This document shows, piece by piece, positions 6,760-16,149 of a DNA stretch of 24,475 nt (the first letter of the stretch is position 1; every line of letters starts with the position of its first letter). Made by a program: the position numbers and the translations under genes. The stretch comes from Chara braunii (taxonomy: Eukaryota > Streptophyta > Charophyceae > Charales > Characeae): the NCBI GenBank assembly GCA_003427395.1, contig BFEA01000072.1, forward strand, positions 2,683,429 through 2,707,903, given 5' to 3'. The notes beneath the pieces were generated by a model. It searched no databases, had not been told where the DNA came from, and saw nothing but the letters and a program-made list of their open reading frames with translations.

Positions 6760-7587
6760 ATCTGTCAACGACATTGGTTTTCTCAAACAGTAGCCCGTTC
6801 GTGGTTCGATAGTGTGGCTCGTTATCAGGGGTTTCTTTTACTCATCTTAATAGCTCGTTGTAAATTGGATCCTGAGCATACGCATCCCTTATTTTTTGTT
6901 GCAGGTCTGCCCCTATGTCTAGATAGTGTACTATCGCGCCGAAGTAATTTGCCCTTCTACTCAGAGCATCGGCTACCACATTGTACTTTTACCTTTAACG
7001 GGCTTTAGCTCGAAGTCAAACCGATCCATCTCTGCAACCCATGTAGGTAGCTTGGGTGTCATCTTGGCTTGCGTTTTCAGCCACCTTAAAGTCCCGTGGT
7101 CTGAATATACTTTGAAGTGCCTCCTATGCAGGTAATGCCTCCAGTAATCTAGGGCCTGCTTGAGAGCGTAGAGTTCCCTCTCATACGTTGATGCTGGGCA
7201 GCCTGGTTGACATGAGCTCTACGGGCCTAAGCCATTGTCGTCGTCTTGCTGTAAAACGGCGCTTATGCCAGACTGACTAGCATTTGTAGTGACGACGAAT
7301 GGCAGCGATGGGTCGGCGACTTTGAGGACAGGGTACTCTATTAAAGCCTTCGTCAACTTCTTCAAGGCCGAAGTGCAATATTGGTCCCACTTCCAGATCG
7401 CTTCTTTCTTTAGTAGTTAGCCAGTCCTAAAAACAATCGCAACTTTGTCAGGGTGCGAGGAGTTGGCCGGTTTCGAACAGATGCTATCTTATTGTCCTCG
7501 GGTCGGATACTGTCTCCGTCTAACACGAGGCCTAAATAAAGGACTTCCGCCTTGGCTCATTCACACTTCTTTGTGTTGATCTTGAAG
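6760..7587 (-). pseudogene. pol: Element 1 RT connection and RNase H domain
   Basis: Minus-strand frames give LVLDGDSIRPEDNKIASVR and LRLFLGLANY (RT thumb/connection), then KALIEYPVLKVADPSLPFVV, a TTNAS motif, YERELYALKQALDYWRHYL, HFKVYSDHGTLRWLK and ADALSRRANYFGAIVHYLDIG. The order matches gypsy RNase H, which degrades the RNA strand of the RNA-DNA hybrid. The first catalytic Asp (normally TTDAS) is Asn here: codon AAT at 7284-7282. The remaining acidic motifs are present. Several stops and frameshifts occur, for example after the LQQDD segment. Confidence 0.8.
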
Positions 7588-8280
7588 TTAGCCTCTTGTA
7601 AGCTTTTCCAAGATCTGCCTCAGATGGCCCTCATGTTCCTCGAGGGTCTTGCTGAATACTAGGATATCATCTAAGTAGACTACAATGAATCGATCTAGCC
7701 ACGGTCTATACAAGTCATTCATACAATGCTGAAACGTGGCTGGTGCATTGGTAAGTCCGAAGGGTATCACTATGAACTTGTAATGCCCGTATCTTGTATC
7801 TAGCATATCATCTATACGGGGCAGCGGTTTTGCATTCTTTGCAGTTATGGCGTTCAGACTCTTGTAGTCTATACACATTCGTAGCTCTCCCCCTTTCTTC
7901 GGAACGAACCGAACAGGTGCGCCAAAAGGAGATGAATTGGGGTTTATCCAGCCTTTCTCCAAGAGTGTGTCTGATTGCTTGCGAAGCTCCTCTACCTCTT
8001 TGAGGGGCATTTTGTAGACTGCCCCCTTAGGCGTTCTACTGCCAAGTTCTATCTCTATACGATGTTGGATAGGTCTCAGTACTACTCCTGAAGGTGCCTC
8101 AGCTAAGTCTTTGTATTCTTCCAGCAAACTGGCAATAGTGAGATGGACTTTCTCTTCCTCCTTTGGCATGTTGGTAGTTGGCCTAACATAGGCGACAAAC
8201 ACCTATTCTTCGAGCTGCTCCTTTCGGACAAGTCTAGCGAACACGGGAGCGTTGAGGCAGCAATGTGCTAGGGAATTGTT
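7588..8280 (-). pseudogene. pol: Element 1 reverse transcriptase, motif A deleted
   Basis: The open part (8202-7588) reads through [63 protein letters not shown], then jumps to [23 protein letters not shown] and [11 protein letters not shown] (motif C with both Asp). Compared with element 2, about 33 residues are missing between DDMLD and RYG (near 7800). These should carry motif A, with the first catalytic Asp, and the YHQI segment. The deletion keeps the frame. Upstream, a TAG just before VFVAYVRP probably replaced CAG; the same frame continues to about 8280. Confidence 0.88.
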
Positions 8281-8353
8281 TATTCCCGACTCGTGATACA
8301 GGTGGGCTTTCTTGACTTCGCCTGTGGGACTAGGGAACTTGCACTCGTGCTCT

Positions 8354-8557
8354 CTAAGGTGCATAGTGGCCCCTGCTGCCTCCCCCTACTACATCGAACG
8401 CGAGATTTTCTTCAACGAGAAGAGTCAAGTGGAGGACTTTTTCTACTTTCACTTCCTTCTCTAGGCCGAAGTATGTCTGGACTCCCTCGACGTATTCCTC
8501 GACCCGCTTCGTGCGGTTGTCTGCGAGGATGCTGACTACAGGCTCTTTCAAAAACAC
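8354..8557 (-). pseudogene. pol: Element 1 aspartic protease remnant
   Basis: The fragment EPVVSILADNRTKRVEEYVEGVQTYF...EENLAFDVV matches the second half of a gypsy retropepsin, where a small-residue loop and a final LPFDVILG-like strand complete the fold. The D(S/T)G active-site motif that should precede it is absent: the frame runs directly back towards the Gag tail. Assignment rests on the C-terminal pattern and position only. Confidence 0.55.
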
Positions 8558-8569
8558 ATTGGTACCTAT

Positions 8570-8944
8570 CTATGCGGTCCTGCCATACATTCTGCCCAAT
8601 TCCCAGTGATTCCCAAGGTCGCCCTTCGGGTTGGCCTGGGTGCCACCTTCCTTGTCTGGGAGGTGACCAACTGGAACGCGACGGTTAGACGGGGGACCTT
8701 GACCCCTTTCTCCCGCTTGGCGGTCCCTGTTGCCGCCAACCCCTTGGCCGCCCTGTCCTCGGCCACCTGAGGCCTGACCATTCGTGCCAGGGCCCCTTCC
8801 TCCTCCTTGCGGCCTCCCTCTGGCCGCAACAACAAGGTAGGTACTCCCCTTCTTTACCCTACTGTCTTCCTCCTCCCCGAGTCCCCATTCAATGTCAAAG
8901 TAGGGGACTTCATCAGCACCACCTTCCTCCATTGTTAAGGTCAT
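8570..8944 (-). pseudogene. gag: Element 1 Gag C-terminal region, Gly/Arg-rich
   Basis: The frame starts in an acidic stretch (EEGGADEVPYFDIEWGLGEEED) and enters a Gly/Arg/Gln-rich low-complexity tail that would be the RNA-binding nucleocapsid region. No CCHC zinc knuckle is seen. An alternative frame over the same DNA is also Arg/Gly-rich. I chose this one because the acidic segment follows sensibly from the VKAKDS sequence upstream. Confidence 0.6.
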
Positions 8945-9015
8945 ACTATCTTTGGCCTTGACCTGGCCAGAGATGGTGCGCCCTTTCCACTTTTTTCCGT
9001 TGTCAAATCCTTATG

Positions 9016-9394
9016 TTAGAAAGTGGTAATTGGCATAGTGTGGGCAGCGAATGCTACAACCTCCTTACTAAGAGTATCATATGTCATACCTGCCTGTTGC
9101 TTCTTGTCAAAGAAGTGCCCTTGCAATGTTCGGGCAACGCATGATATAAGAGTTGGAGCAACTGTGCCTCTGTCACTCCGTGCCCGGGCAAAACTATAAG
9201 CTCGTCCATAATGGCCTTTAGCGCGTGTACGTTGCGCCATTGCCGCGTGTGGATCATCGGGCTGAACAAAACGCCCTTGTGCAGAATCCATCGTGTCCGT
9301 TGATATAAGTGTTTTATTTGGACCAATAGTGGCGGCGTAATGAAAACAACTTGTCTTTTTTTTTTCTTGCCTTCATTTGGCAGCAATGGCACAC
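9016..9394 (-). pseudogene. gag: Element 1 Gag N-terminal region, frameshifted
   Basis: Two overlapping minus-strand frames each hold half of a Gag-like helical segment. One contains NVHALKAIMDELIVLPGHG and TEAQLLQLLYHALPEHCKG. The other continues with HFFDKKQQAGMTYDTLSKEVVAF. The natural continuation crosses frames at about 9120, so a frameshift is present. The 5' end is abolished at 9394, where element 2 begins. The family match is by pattern (capsid helices of gypsy Gag). Confidence 0.65.
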
Positions 9395-10509
9395 TGCAAT
9401 GAATTGCAGTGCTACAAGCGGGCTGTATACTAATTTTGTCTGTGTCGTCGTTGTCGGGCTTGATCCCGCAACCTTTGAGTGATGTGTGTTGCCTGTTTGC
9501 TTGCTGTTTGTTTGTTTTGAGCCTTATGGGACTTGATCACGTGACCTGTAACCTGTGTGTTTTGGTTGTGAGTGCTGAGCCCTATCGGGCTTGATCCCTA
9601 AGTCTGTTACTAGTAGTCTCTGTTTGGTAGTCCTAGGCCATTTGGCCTTTTCCTTTTGCCTTGTCATAGGTCTAGGTCCCCTTTTCCCCCTATTTCCATC
9701 TAGATACAAATGAGTTTTGGGTTTTGCCTTTGGACTCCGTCGTAGGTCTAGGCAGAGGGTAGAAGTAGCGGGCAGAAAATTGGGTTCGGGTCTTTCTCGT
9801 GGGGTTTGCTGGGGAAACTCGACCCGTTCGTTGTCGGAGCGTTGCTGCGTTATTTTGGGCTAGGGCATCTTCTTCCTCGAAGCCCGGCCATAGCTGGGGC
9901 TGGGACACGGAGTTGGAGAGTGCACTGGTGCTATTCAATAGCTCTGCACAAGAGCTTCAACAGGGCTGTGTTGTTGGGTTTGGGCGCTGCCATTCTCCAC
10001 TTGGCAGCCAGGTCTGTTGTTCCTCCTCATGAGGAACTTCGTTTTTGTCTTCTTCGAAGTGCTGGATCGGTTATCTCCTTCTTCGTTAGGACTTCCAGCG
10101 TTGCACTGCCGTGCAAGCGCTGAGCCGGCGCTGCTATTATTGGGGTTTCTGTTTCAGACTGACAGGTTGTGACAATTGTGGGGTTACTGCTGCTACGGCA
10201 GCCATAGCCAGGGGTATGAGGTGGCGAGGAGGAAGAAGAAGACTCCTGTAGACTTCGTTGAACACTTGTTTTTGGTTGTTCGGGGTTGTTGTAAACATGG
10301 TTGTGATTCTTGGAACAAGTACTTTGGATTGATTGGAGGAGGATAATTGAAATTCGTTTTTCAATTCTCTGTGTATTTCGAGCTTCTGTTGTGCATATCT
10401 TCTCTCCGGTTTGTGTGGGTTTGCCTCCTTCGAGTCTACTCTGCAATTGCATGCGTGTATGGGGACGTGTGAATTCGTTGTGGATGGAAGTTCAATCGGG
10501 TACATAACA
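9395..10509 (+). repeat. Element 2 left LTR (5' LTR)
   Basis: The LTR starts TGCAATG at 9395, the exact point where similarity to the copy at 19033 begins, and ends CATAACA at 10509 just before the primer site. The reversed end TGTTATG resembles the start TGCAATG, giving the TG...CA form. The first 14 bases, TGCAATGAATTGCA, are themselves palindromic. Compared with the right copy there are substitutions and several indels, including about 27 bp near 9665, so the two have aged apart. No convincing TATA box can be singled out. Confidence 0.82.
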
Positions 10510-10511
10510 GT

Positions 10512-10524
10512 TGGTATCAAAGTT
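10512..10524 (+). promoter_or_regulatory. Primer-binding site, initiator tRNA-Met type
   Basis: TGGTATCAAAGTT differs from the canonical plant gypsy/copia primer site TGGTATCAGAGCC only by G-to-A and C-to-T transitions. It lies two bases after the LTR end. It is complementary to the 3' end of initiator tRNA-Met, which primes minus-strand cDNA. Confidence 0.8.
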
Positions 10525-10530
10525 GCGACC

Positions 10531-11037
10531 GTGTGCAACTGGCGAGCAATTGAGTGGCAACCTCCTTTCTGAGCGGCGGTTGGAGTAGGGACTTGTTGTC
10601 CGCTTTCTTCAACGGGTGTTGTTGGTGAGAGGTGGTGGAAGGTAGTGTATGAGGGGATAATTACCGCTATCAAAAAAAAAAAAAAAAAAAAAAAAAGATA
10701 CGGAGTGGTGGAACGTTCACGGGCAGCTGGCGAGAGCGGAACTGCGTGAACACTAAGTGGCCCGGTGGACCTGAGTGTCGGGTGACCCTCAAGTCGTAGA
10801 CCATGCCCACAAACGGCACGGGACTTTCTTCTGGGCTGCTACTGCAGTTACTTCGACGAGTTACTTGATTGGAAGACTGTGGGAATCTTCGGTGAAGGTC
10901 TAACGTTGATGCTTGACTGGTTTACGATATTCTGCGACAGTGGTTGGACCACTGTTGACCAACCGGAAATCTTCAATCAAGTTTTCCTTGAGTGAGTTCG
11001 TTTTGAAAAATCGCATGACCTGAAGTCAAACCCTGTC
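10531..11037 (+). other. Element 2 leader segment shared with the right-hand copy
   Basis: This non-coding stretch after the primer site matches 20049-20849 almost throughout. It includes an A25 run (10672-10696), where the right copy has an A-run broken by G residues, and a hairpin-prone GGTTGG...CCAACC segment (about 10942-10964). Similarity ends at CCCTGT (about 11037). It preserves the uninterrupted GGTGGAAC site into which the right-copy MITE inserted. Confidence 0.85.
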
Positions 11038-11331
11038 AATATTCGTCAGTGTCTGTCAGTCGTCAGTTTGGGAGCAGTCTCGGTCAGATAGGTCACCAGT
11101 CACCGTTCTGTTGTTTCTGACCCCTCTCTGAATATGTTCTAATCCAAAATAAATAAATAAATAAATGGAATTGCATCCCACCGGCCCTGATCTGCTTTGA
11201 TTGTCTACCTGGTTTTGTGAGTGGCAACCGAAATTGATTGTCGGTCTGTCGGTCAGTCCTGTCAGTTGGCAGTCAGAAATCGGTCAGTAAGTATTGAATA
11301 CTGCCTATCTGTATCAAAGGTCAGAACGTCT
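11038..11331. other. Element 2 leader, CAGT-rich, no gene seen
   Basis: Many short GTCAG/CAGT words cluster at 11046-11072 and 11238-11288, and an AAAT tetranucleotide run lies at 11147-11165. No reading frame or known motif is present. It leads into the tandem array at 11332. Confidence 0.6.
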
Positions 11332-12240
11332 CCAGGGATATACGAGGGAATAGAGGATCCCCAACTCTCTCTATCAACGCTTCTCCAAGGTCCATACACA
11401 CAGTCCATGATACAGTCCATGAATCACGACTTAGGGTTGGCTATCCTCCTAGTACGTAGCTTAGGGCTTGAGGCTGGCATAGCAGTTCCTTAGTACGGGA
11501 TGTCGGGGGTGTAGGAGATACTGCACCTTACCGCGGGGCCGGAACGGGATCCAGGGATATACGATGGAATGGAGGATCCCCAACTCTCTACCATCAGCAG
11601 AATAGAACACTCCAACACACACATGACTCAGGGTTGGCTATCCTCCTAGTATGTAGCATAGAGTTGAGGTTGGCATACCAGTCCCTTAGTACGGGATGTC
11701 GGGGTGTGTGGAGATATTGCACCTTACCGCGTGGCCGGAACGGGCTCCAGGGATATACGAGGGAACGGAGGATGCCCAGTTCTCTACCATCACTATCAAC
11801 GATTCTCCACGGTCAATACACACAGTCCATGATACAGTCCATGATTCACGACTTAGGTTTGGCTATCCTCCTAGTACATAGCTTAGGCTTGAGGCTAGCA
11901 TAGCAGTTCCTTAGTACGGGATGTCGGGGGTGTCAGGAGATACTGCACCTTACTGCGGGGCCGGAACGGGCTCCATGGATATACGATGGAATAGAGGATT
12001 CCCAACTCTCTACCATCAACACAATAGAACACTGCAACACACACATGACTCAGTGTTGGCTATCCTCCTAGTATGTAGCATATGGTTGAGGTTGGCATAG
12101 CAGTTCCTTAGATAGGGATGTCGGGGGTGTCGGGAGATACTGCACCTTACCGTGGAGACGGAACGGGCGCCGAGGATATACGAGGGAGCGAAGGATCCCC
12201 AACTCTCTACTATCAACACAATAGAACACTCTAGTAATAC
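11332..12240. repeat. Higher-order tandem repeat, alternating long (A) and short (B) units
   Basis: Units beginning CCAGGGATATACGA-like start at 11332 (A), 11551 (B), 11747 (A), 11973 (B) and 12170 (A, partial). Unit lengths are 219, 196, 226 and 197 bp. All share GGATCCCCAACTCTCTA, GGCTATCCTCCTAGTA and GGGATGTCGGGG blocks. A units carry a doubled ACAGTCCATGAT insert; B units carry AATAGAACACTCCAACACAC instead. The repeating unit is therefore an A+B dimer of about 415-423 bp. It lies between the primer site and Gag, so it is probably an internal leader repeat of element 2. Confidence 0.93.
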
Positions 12241-12771
12241 AACGTAACATTGTGCTCCCTCATGAAGATCTGTAGTAGCATGTTCATACCTAACTCCCGA
12301 AATCCCCGTGCAATCGGGCTTGCTTAGCGTTTGCTTCAACCAGGGCTGAGGAGGGAGGTAGGTCTCTCTGCTTAGGCGGGGTGCCTACGACCGCTGTCTG
12401 GTCAGGTCACTCTGCCAATGTGGTAGGGTGATGGTCCCGGGTGGTTAACACTAGGGTAGGATAGGGGGGGTGGGGGTGCGCCAGGGGAAAAATGATATGA
12501 GGAAGGGTGGGTGGGGTCTTCAGAGGGATTCAGCTGGACAGCCGAGTGGCCGAGTACAGTGGGTAACTGTCATTGGTTTGGTATCCCACCTCTACAACAA
12601 CCTGGGCTTTGTGTATATATATTGTGTGACCTTCTCCTTTGCACAGCCACAGACACTGTTGCACTTGGNTGTACTCGCCATCATCTTTGTCACAATCACT
12701 ACCACGAGATGGTTTCTGCATCCATGTGTGTACAGGATTGTCCCTCCGTTCCTGACTGCAGGCACCCTCCT
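12241..12771. other. Element 2 leader before gap, no gene seen
   Basis: No credible reading frame; frames that appear long run through the N gap. One ambiguous base is at 12669. The stretch is G-rich around 12440-12530. Confidence 0.6.
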
Positions 12772-13061
12772 NNNNNNNNNNNNNNNNNNNNNNNNNNNNN
12801 NNNNNNNNNNNNNNNNNNNNNNNNNNNNNNNNNNNNNNNNNNNNNNNNNNNNNNNNNNNNNNNNNNNNNNNNNNNNNNNNNNNNNNNNNNNNNNNNNNNN
12901 NNNNNNNNNNNNNNNNNNNNNNNNNNNNNNNNNNNNNNNNNNNNNNNNNNNNNNNNNNNNNNNNNNNNNNNNNNNNNNNNNNNNNNNNNNNNNNNNNNNN
13001 NNNNNNNNNNNNNNNNNNNNNNNNNNNNNNNNNNNNNNNNNNNNNNNNNNNNNNNNNNNNN
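12772..13061. other. Assembly gap (run of N)
   Basis: 290 unknown bases. Any feature or open frame crossing this interval is not supported, and the true length may differ. Confidence 0.99.
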
Positions 13062-13745
13062 CACTCTGCCTCTCTCACAGCGTGCAAGTGGGCTGTTATG
13101 GCATACGGGCATGGGGGCAGCTCGCGCTCAACTTCATCAACGTGGCGAGCCTTGCACGTGAGAGGCACAGTGGAGGTGGAGTTCAAAGAAGAATGAGAAA
13201 TTTAATGGTTTCAATCTGCCCTTGTTCTTTCTTTTTGTTTTTTATTTTTGCATGTTATCACTGTGCCCGTTTTTTGCTTTTATTCTTTGTTCCGCAAAGT
13301 GCGCTCTTTTAGTTTGTAGTGATGTGACAATATATATGTATATATAGATATATATATATATAAAGTGAAATGACATATTCCTATTTTGATTAGAATTGAA
13401 ATGTTTTGAAGACTTCAGAACAGTGTTTGAAATCCGCTCCGGTTTTATTTTTTTCCTCGATTGCATTGAAAAGTTTTTCTCCCGCTTGCTGTAGAATGCT
13501 AATTGTTTTGGGAAGGCTATGTAACGAGCCTGATCACAAACAACATTGCTTTTCAGACGTGGCTGTTATGTTGAAGGTTTCGGTCGTTGCCCCCGATCCT
13601 GTGATCTCCCATATTGTTTTCTGACATTTACCACTACCTGCCGTAAATCCCAAACCTTCTTAATCTTCTACTAAACAACACAGTTAAATTCTTTTTATTT
13701 TTGTGTTCTGCGTGTGAACGATAATTAGAATTATATTTTTTATTA
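13062..13745. other. Element 2 sequence upstream of Gag, no gene seen
   Basis: T-rich from about 13200, with a TA-rich microsatellite at 13331-13362. No reading frame with family resemblance is visible. Interpreted as the Gag 5' leader because Gag begins at 13785. Confidence 0.55.
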
Positions 13746-13767
13746 TTATTTGTTGTCTAACAAATAA
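13746..13767 (+). promoter_or_regulatory. Hairpin just upstream of Gag
   Basis: TTATTTGTT (13746-13754) pairs perfectly with AACAAATAA (13759-13767) around a 4-nt loop. It ends 17 bases before the Gag ATG at 13785. In mRNA it would sit next to the start codon. A role is unproven and the stem is AU-rich and weak. Confidence 0.5.
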
Positions 13768-13784
13768 AATATGAGAAGACCATT

Positions 13785-15342
13785 ATGGCAAGTGAGGACA
13801 AGGCTAAGGGACCTGTTGAAGGCGGGGAGACGTCCATGCAGCCTGAGCCAGCCAGGGAAAAGGAGAAACCCCTAATTGAGGAAGAGCTCGTGGACGCAGC
13901 CCTGAAAGCAACATAAAAAGTTGTTGCAGATGCAGTTCGGAAAAGTAGAGAGATTAAAGAGGGAGAAGGCAGAGGCATCTAGGAGAGGAGAAGCAACACC
14001 CAAAAGATCTGCGCTGCTGGACACTATTGCCAAGATCCCTGCTGACTCCCGCGTGGCTGATTTCACGCGAAATCTTGCAGAACTGCCACTCCTGGAATCC
14101 GTTCACAACCGGGATGTTTTCACATCCTGGGATAAACGGGTCTTAGCAGTTGAGTCCCGACTGTCATCTATTGACAACAAGCTGGAAAAGGTGTCAGCAA
14201 CGTTCTTCAGGCATTTTCCTCCTCCAGTACCCTCTCCTCACTCTATTGTCCCTCCTCCTCTTAGCCCTCCTCTGGCACCCTCACCACAATCAAAAGAGAA
14301 GGTGGCGCAGGTCTCTGGGATTGTGCCCACAGGGGAACCGAGTTCCAACACTGTGCAGCCGGAACTGCAATTCCCCAAGATGACCCAGCCTGAGAACTTC
14401 ACTGGAGAAGACTCCAAAGTTGACTTCTCAGACAGGATAGCTCAGATGAGGTCCTACCTCAGGGGCCACACCTGTCCAGAGGTGGACAAGGCACGTGCCA
14501 CAGTGGCCCTCCTGACAGGGGCCGCACTAAGGTGGGCAACTTTTGAGGTCAGCAAGGCTCATAAGCAGATGGATGATTGTATTGTTGTCAATGGTCTGGA
14601 TGCCATTTTTCAGGGTCTGGAAACCAGGTTTGCAGATAAGGAAAAGGTCCGCAAAGCAAATGATGTTATGAGACTAAGCCAAAGTAAGTGGCGTGGATCA
14701 CTCTCCAAGCTCTATGCAGAGTGGGAGAAACTAACCTCCACACCTGGTTTGGAAATGTCTAGCATGATAAGTTGACATGGTTTGTCAGGCTGCTCCAGAG
14801 ACATATGCCAAGACCCTATTTACCGCAGGCCACAAAGACTGGAGGTTTTTTGGCAGGGCAGCGCTGGACATGGAGGCCACACTCCATCTCCAGACGGGGA
14901 AGCACCTCCTCTTCCCAGAACAGGAGAAAGGGAAAGGGAGGATTGTATGCTACAGAATCTGATGACGACTCTGCAGGCTGTGACCAGGGAGGATATGTTC
15001 CCTCAACTGGTCTAGATGCAGGCCACACCGGATCAGGCTGCCCTGTTGTTGGGTCAGACTCTGATGAGCCTAATGAAAGGCAAAAGTCAGTTTAAGCCCC
15101 AAAGGCCCTCCAGTCCTAAGGGTTTAGGCAAACGCCCAGGTGGCAAGCAGGTACCCAATCTTCCAAAGGGTGCCACCTATCCAGGTAATCCCATGGATCC
15201 TGCCACTTTCCCTTTGAGAAATCTCAAGATTGTTGAGGGGACATGGCAGAAAAGAAAGGACCAGGGAGTTTGCCTCAGATGTGCTAAGAAACACTTTGTG
15301 AAGGACTGTCCCACTTGGGGCACTAACAATTCAAAAAACTGA
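13785..15342 (+). pseudogene. gag: Element 2 Gag with zinc knuckle, frameshifted
   Basis: The likely start is ATG 13785 (MASEDKAKGPVEGG). A TAA at 13914 and a frameshift near 13955 lead into the long open stretch to 14775. That contains a basic coiled-coil-like start, a Pro-rich linker (PPPVPSPHSIVPPPLSPP, about 14218-14270) and a capsid-like region (FTGEDSKVDFSDRIAQM, GAALRWATFEVSKAH). A shift at about 14775 continues as ETYAKTLFTAGHKDWRFFG, returning to the first frame near 14935. A TAG at 15013 precedes the nucleocapsid part, which ends with zinc knuckle CLRCAKKHFVKDC (CX2CX3HX4C, one residue shorter than the usual CX2CX4HX4C). It would package element RNA if intact. Confidence 0.85.
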
Positions 15343-15985
15343 ACAGGCCAGCAGAGGTAGCAGCCACCCTTGCTGAACTGCATTCACCCTCTTTTGAAGG
15401 TGAATCAGTCTCTGAACCTGATTGTGTTGAGGCTGCAACTGACTCTTTGTATGCGTACACTGAGCCGTTCTTGGATGAGCCCTTGTCTGAGGAAGAGTTT
15501 GATCAACTCTGTACTCTCCATCTCCAGTTAAAAGAGAAGAGAAAGGGAAGTCAGATTTGATCTTACTCAAGCCTCTAATAAACAGAACCAGGATGAAAGC
15601 CCTGCTAGACTGTGGTGCCACAAGGAATTTTATATCCCCAAATGGAATTCAGAAACTCCATCTGGGACTCAAGGTCACAGACCTTGAGCATCCTCTGAGC
15701 ATACAGGTTGGGAATTCCCAATCTATCACAGTCAAGCAGGACCTAAAGGGTGTGCCAGTCACCTTTGACGCAAAGGGAAAAGTCAGACACAGTCTGAACT
15801 TCTATGTGTTTCCGCATTTGCCCTTTGATCTGGTTTTGAGCCTCAAGTGGTTGAGGGTTGCTAATCCATGCATTGACTGGGTTGTGCCCAGTATTCAGTT
15901 GAAAACTCAACAGGGTGAACTTCAACCCTGTGTCTTGGCTACTCATCATCACCCTAAGACAAGTTGTTATTGCCTGAAGGCATGA
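15342..15985 (+). pseudogene. pol: Element 2 Gag-Pol linker and aspartic protease
   Basis: An acidic linker without its own ATG (AELHSPSFEGESVSEPDCVE to LKEKRKGSQI) occupies 15342-15560 in another frame from Gag. The protease frame (15557-15985) has ALLDCGATRNFIS, where the active-site D(S/T)G motif is DCG (15608-15616), then IQVGNSQSITVKQDLKGVPV and FPHLPFDLVLSLKWL. The catalytic Asp is kept but its Ser/Thr neighbour is Cys, likely a one-base change. The typical final LGMDWL is LSLKWL. Retropepsin would cut Gag-Pol; activity of this copy is doubtful. Confidence 0.85.
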
Positions 15986-16149
15986 GAATTTTACAACTTG
16001 TCTAAACAGAGTGATCATCCAAATCTCTTTGTTGCCTATGTGGCACAAATCGATTCATCCACCCCTCAATGTGATCCCATCATCAAGAGAGTGGTTGATG
16101 ATTATGCAGAGTCACAGACTTAGCTCAGGAGTCTACTGGACTTGCCCAT

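Larger units (their letters stand above)
5237..9394 (-). mobile_element. Element 1: decayed Ty3/gypsy chromovirus-type retrotransposon
   Basis: Read on the minus strand, the order is Gag (9394-8570), protease remnant (8557-8354), RT (8202-7588), RNase H (7587-6760), integrase (6751-5599) and a chromodomain-like tail (5611-5237). This is the Ty3/gypsy order. No LTR was identified. Its Gag end is cut off at 9394/9395, where the LTR of element 2 begins. Inactivating lesions include frameshifts in Gag, nonsense codons, an RT deletion, an RNase H active-site change, a tandem duplication and a poly(A) insertion in integrase. It cannot be autonomous. Confidence 0.9.

Noticed and set aside
10027-10673. 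Minus-strand open frames in the LTR and leader
   Set aside because: They lie antisense within LTR/leader DNA, recur in degraded form in the right copy, and show no domain.
9395-11037. Reading the whole 1.64-kb duplicated block as one LTR
   Set aside because: A primer-binding site at 10512, with TG...CA-compatible ends at 9395 and 10509, fits a 1.1-kb LTR better, and no primer site follows 11037. The alternative is kept as a test in the findings.
12470-13312. Long open frames on both strands crossing the gap
   Set aside because: They are open only because 290 bases are N; real sequence on either side gives no recognisable protein.
13331-13362. TA-rich stretch as a TATA promoter
   Set aside because: It is a TA microsatellite inside the retrotransposon leader, and no transcription start evidence exists.
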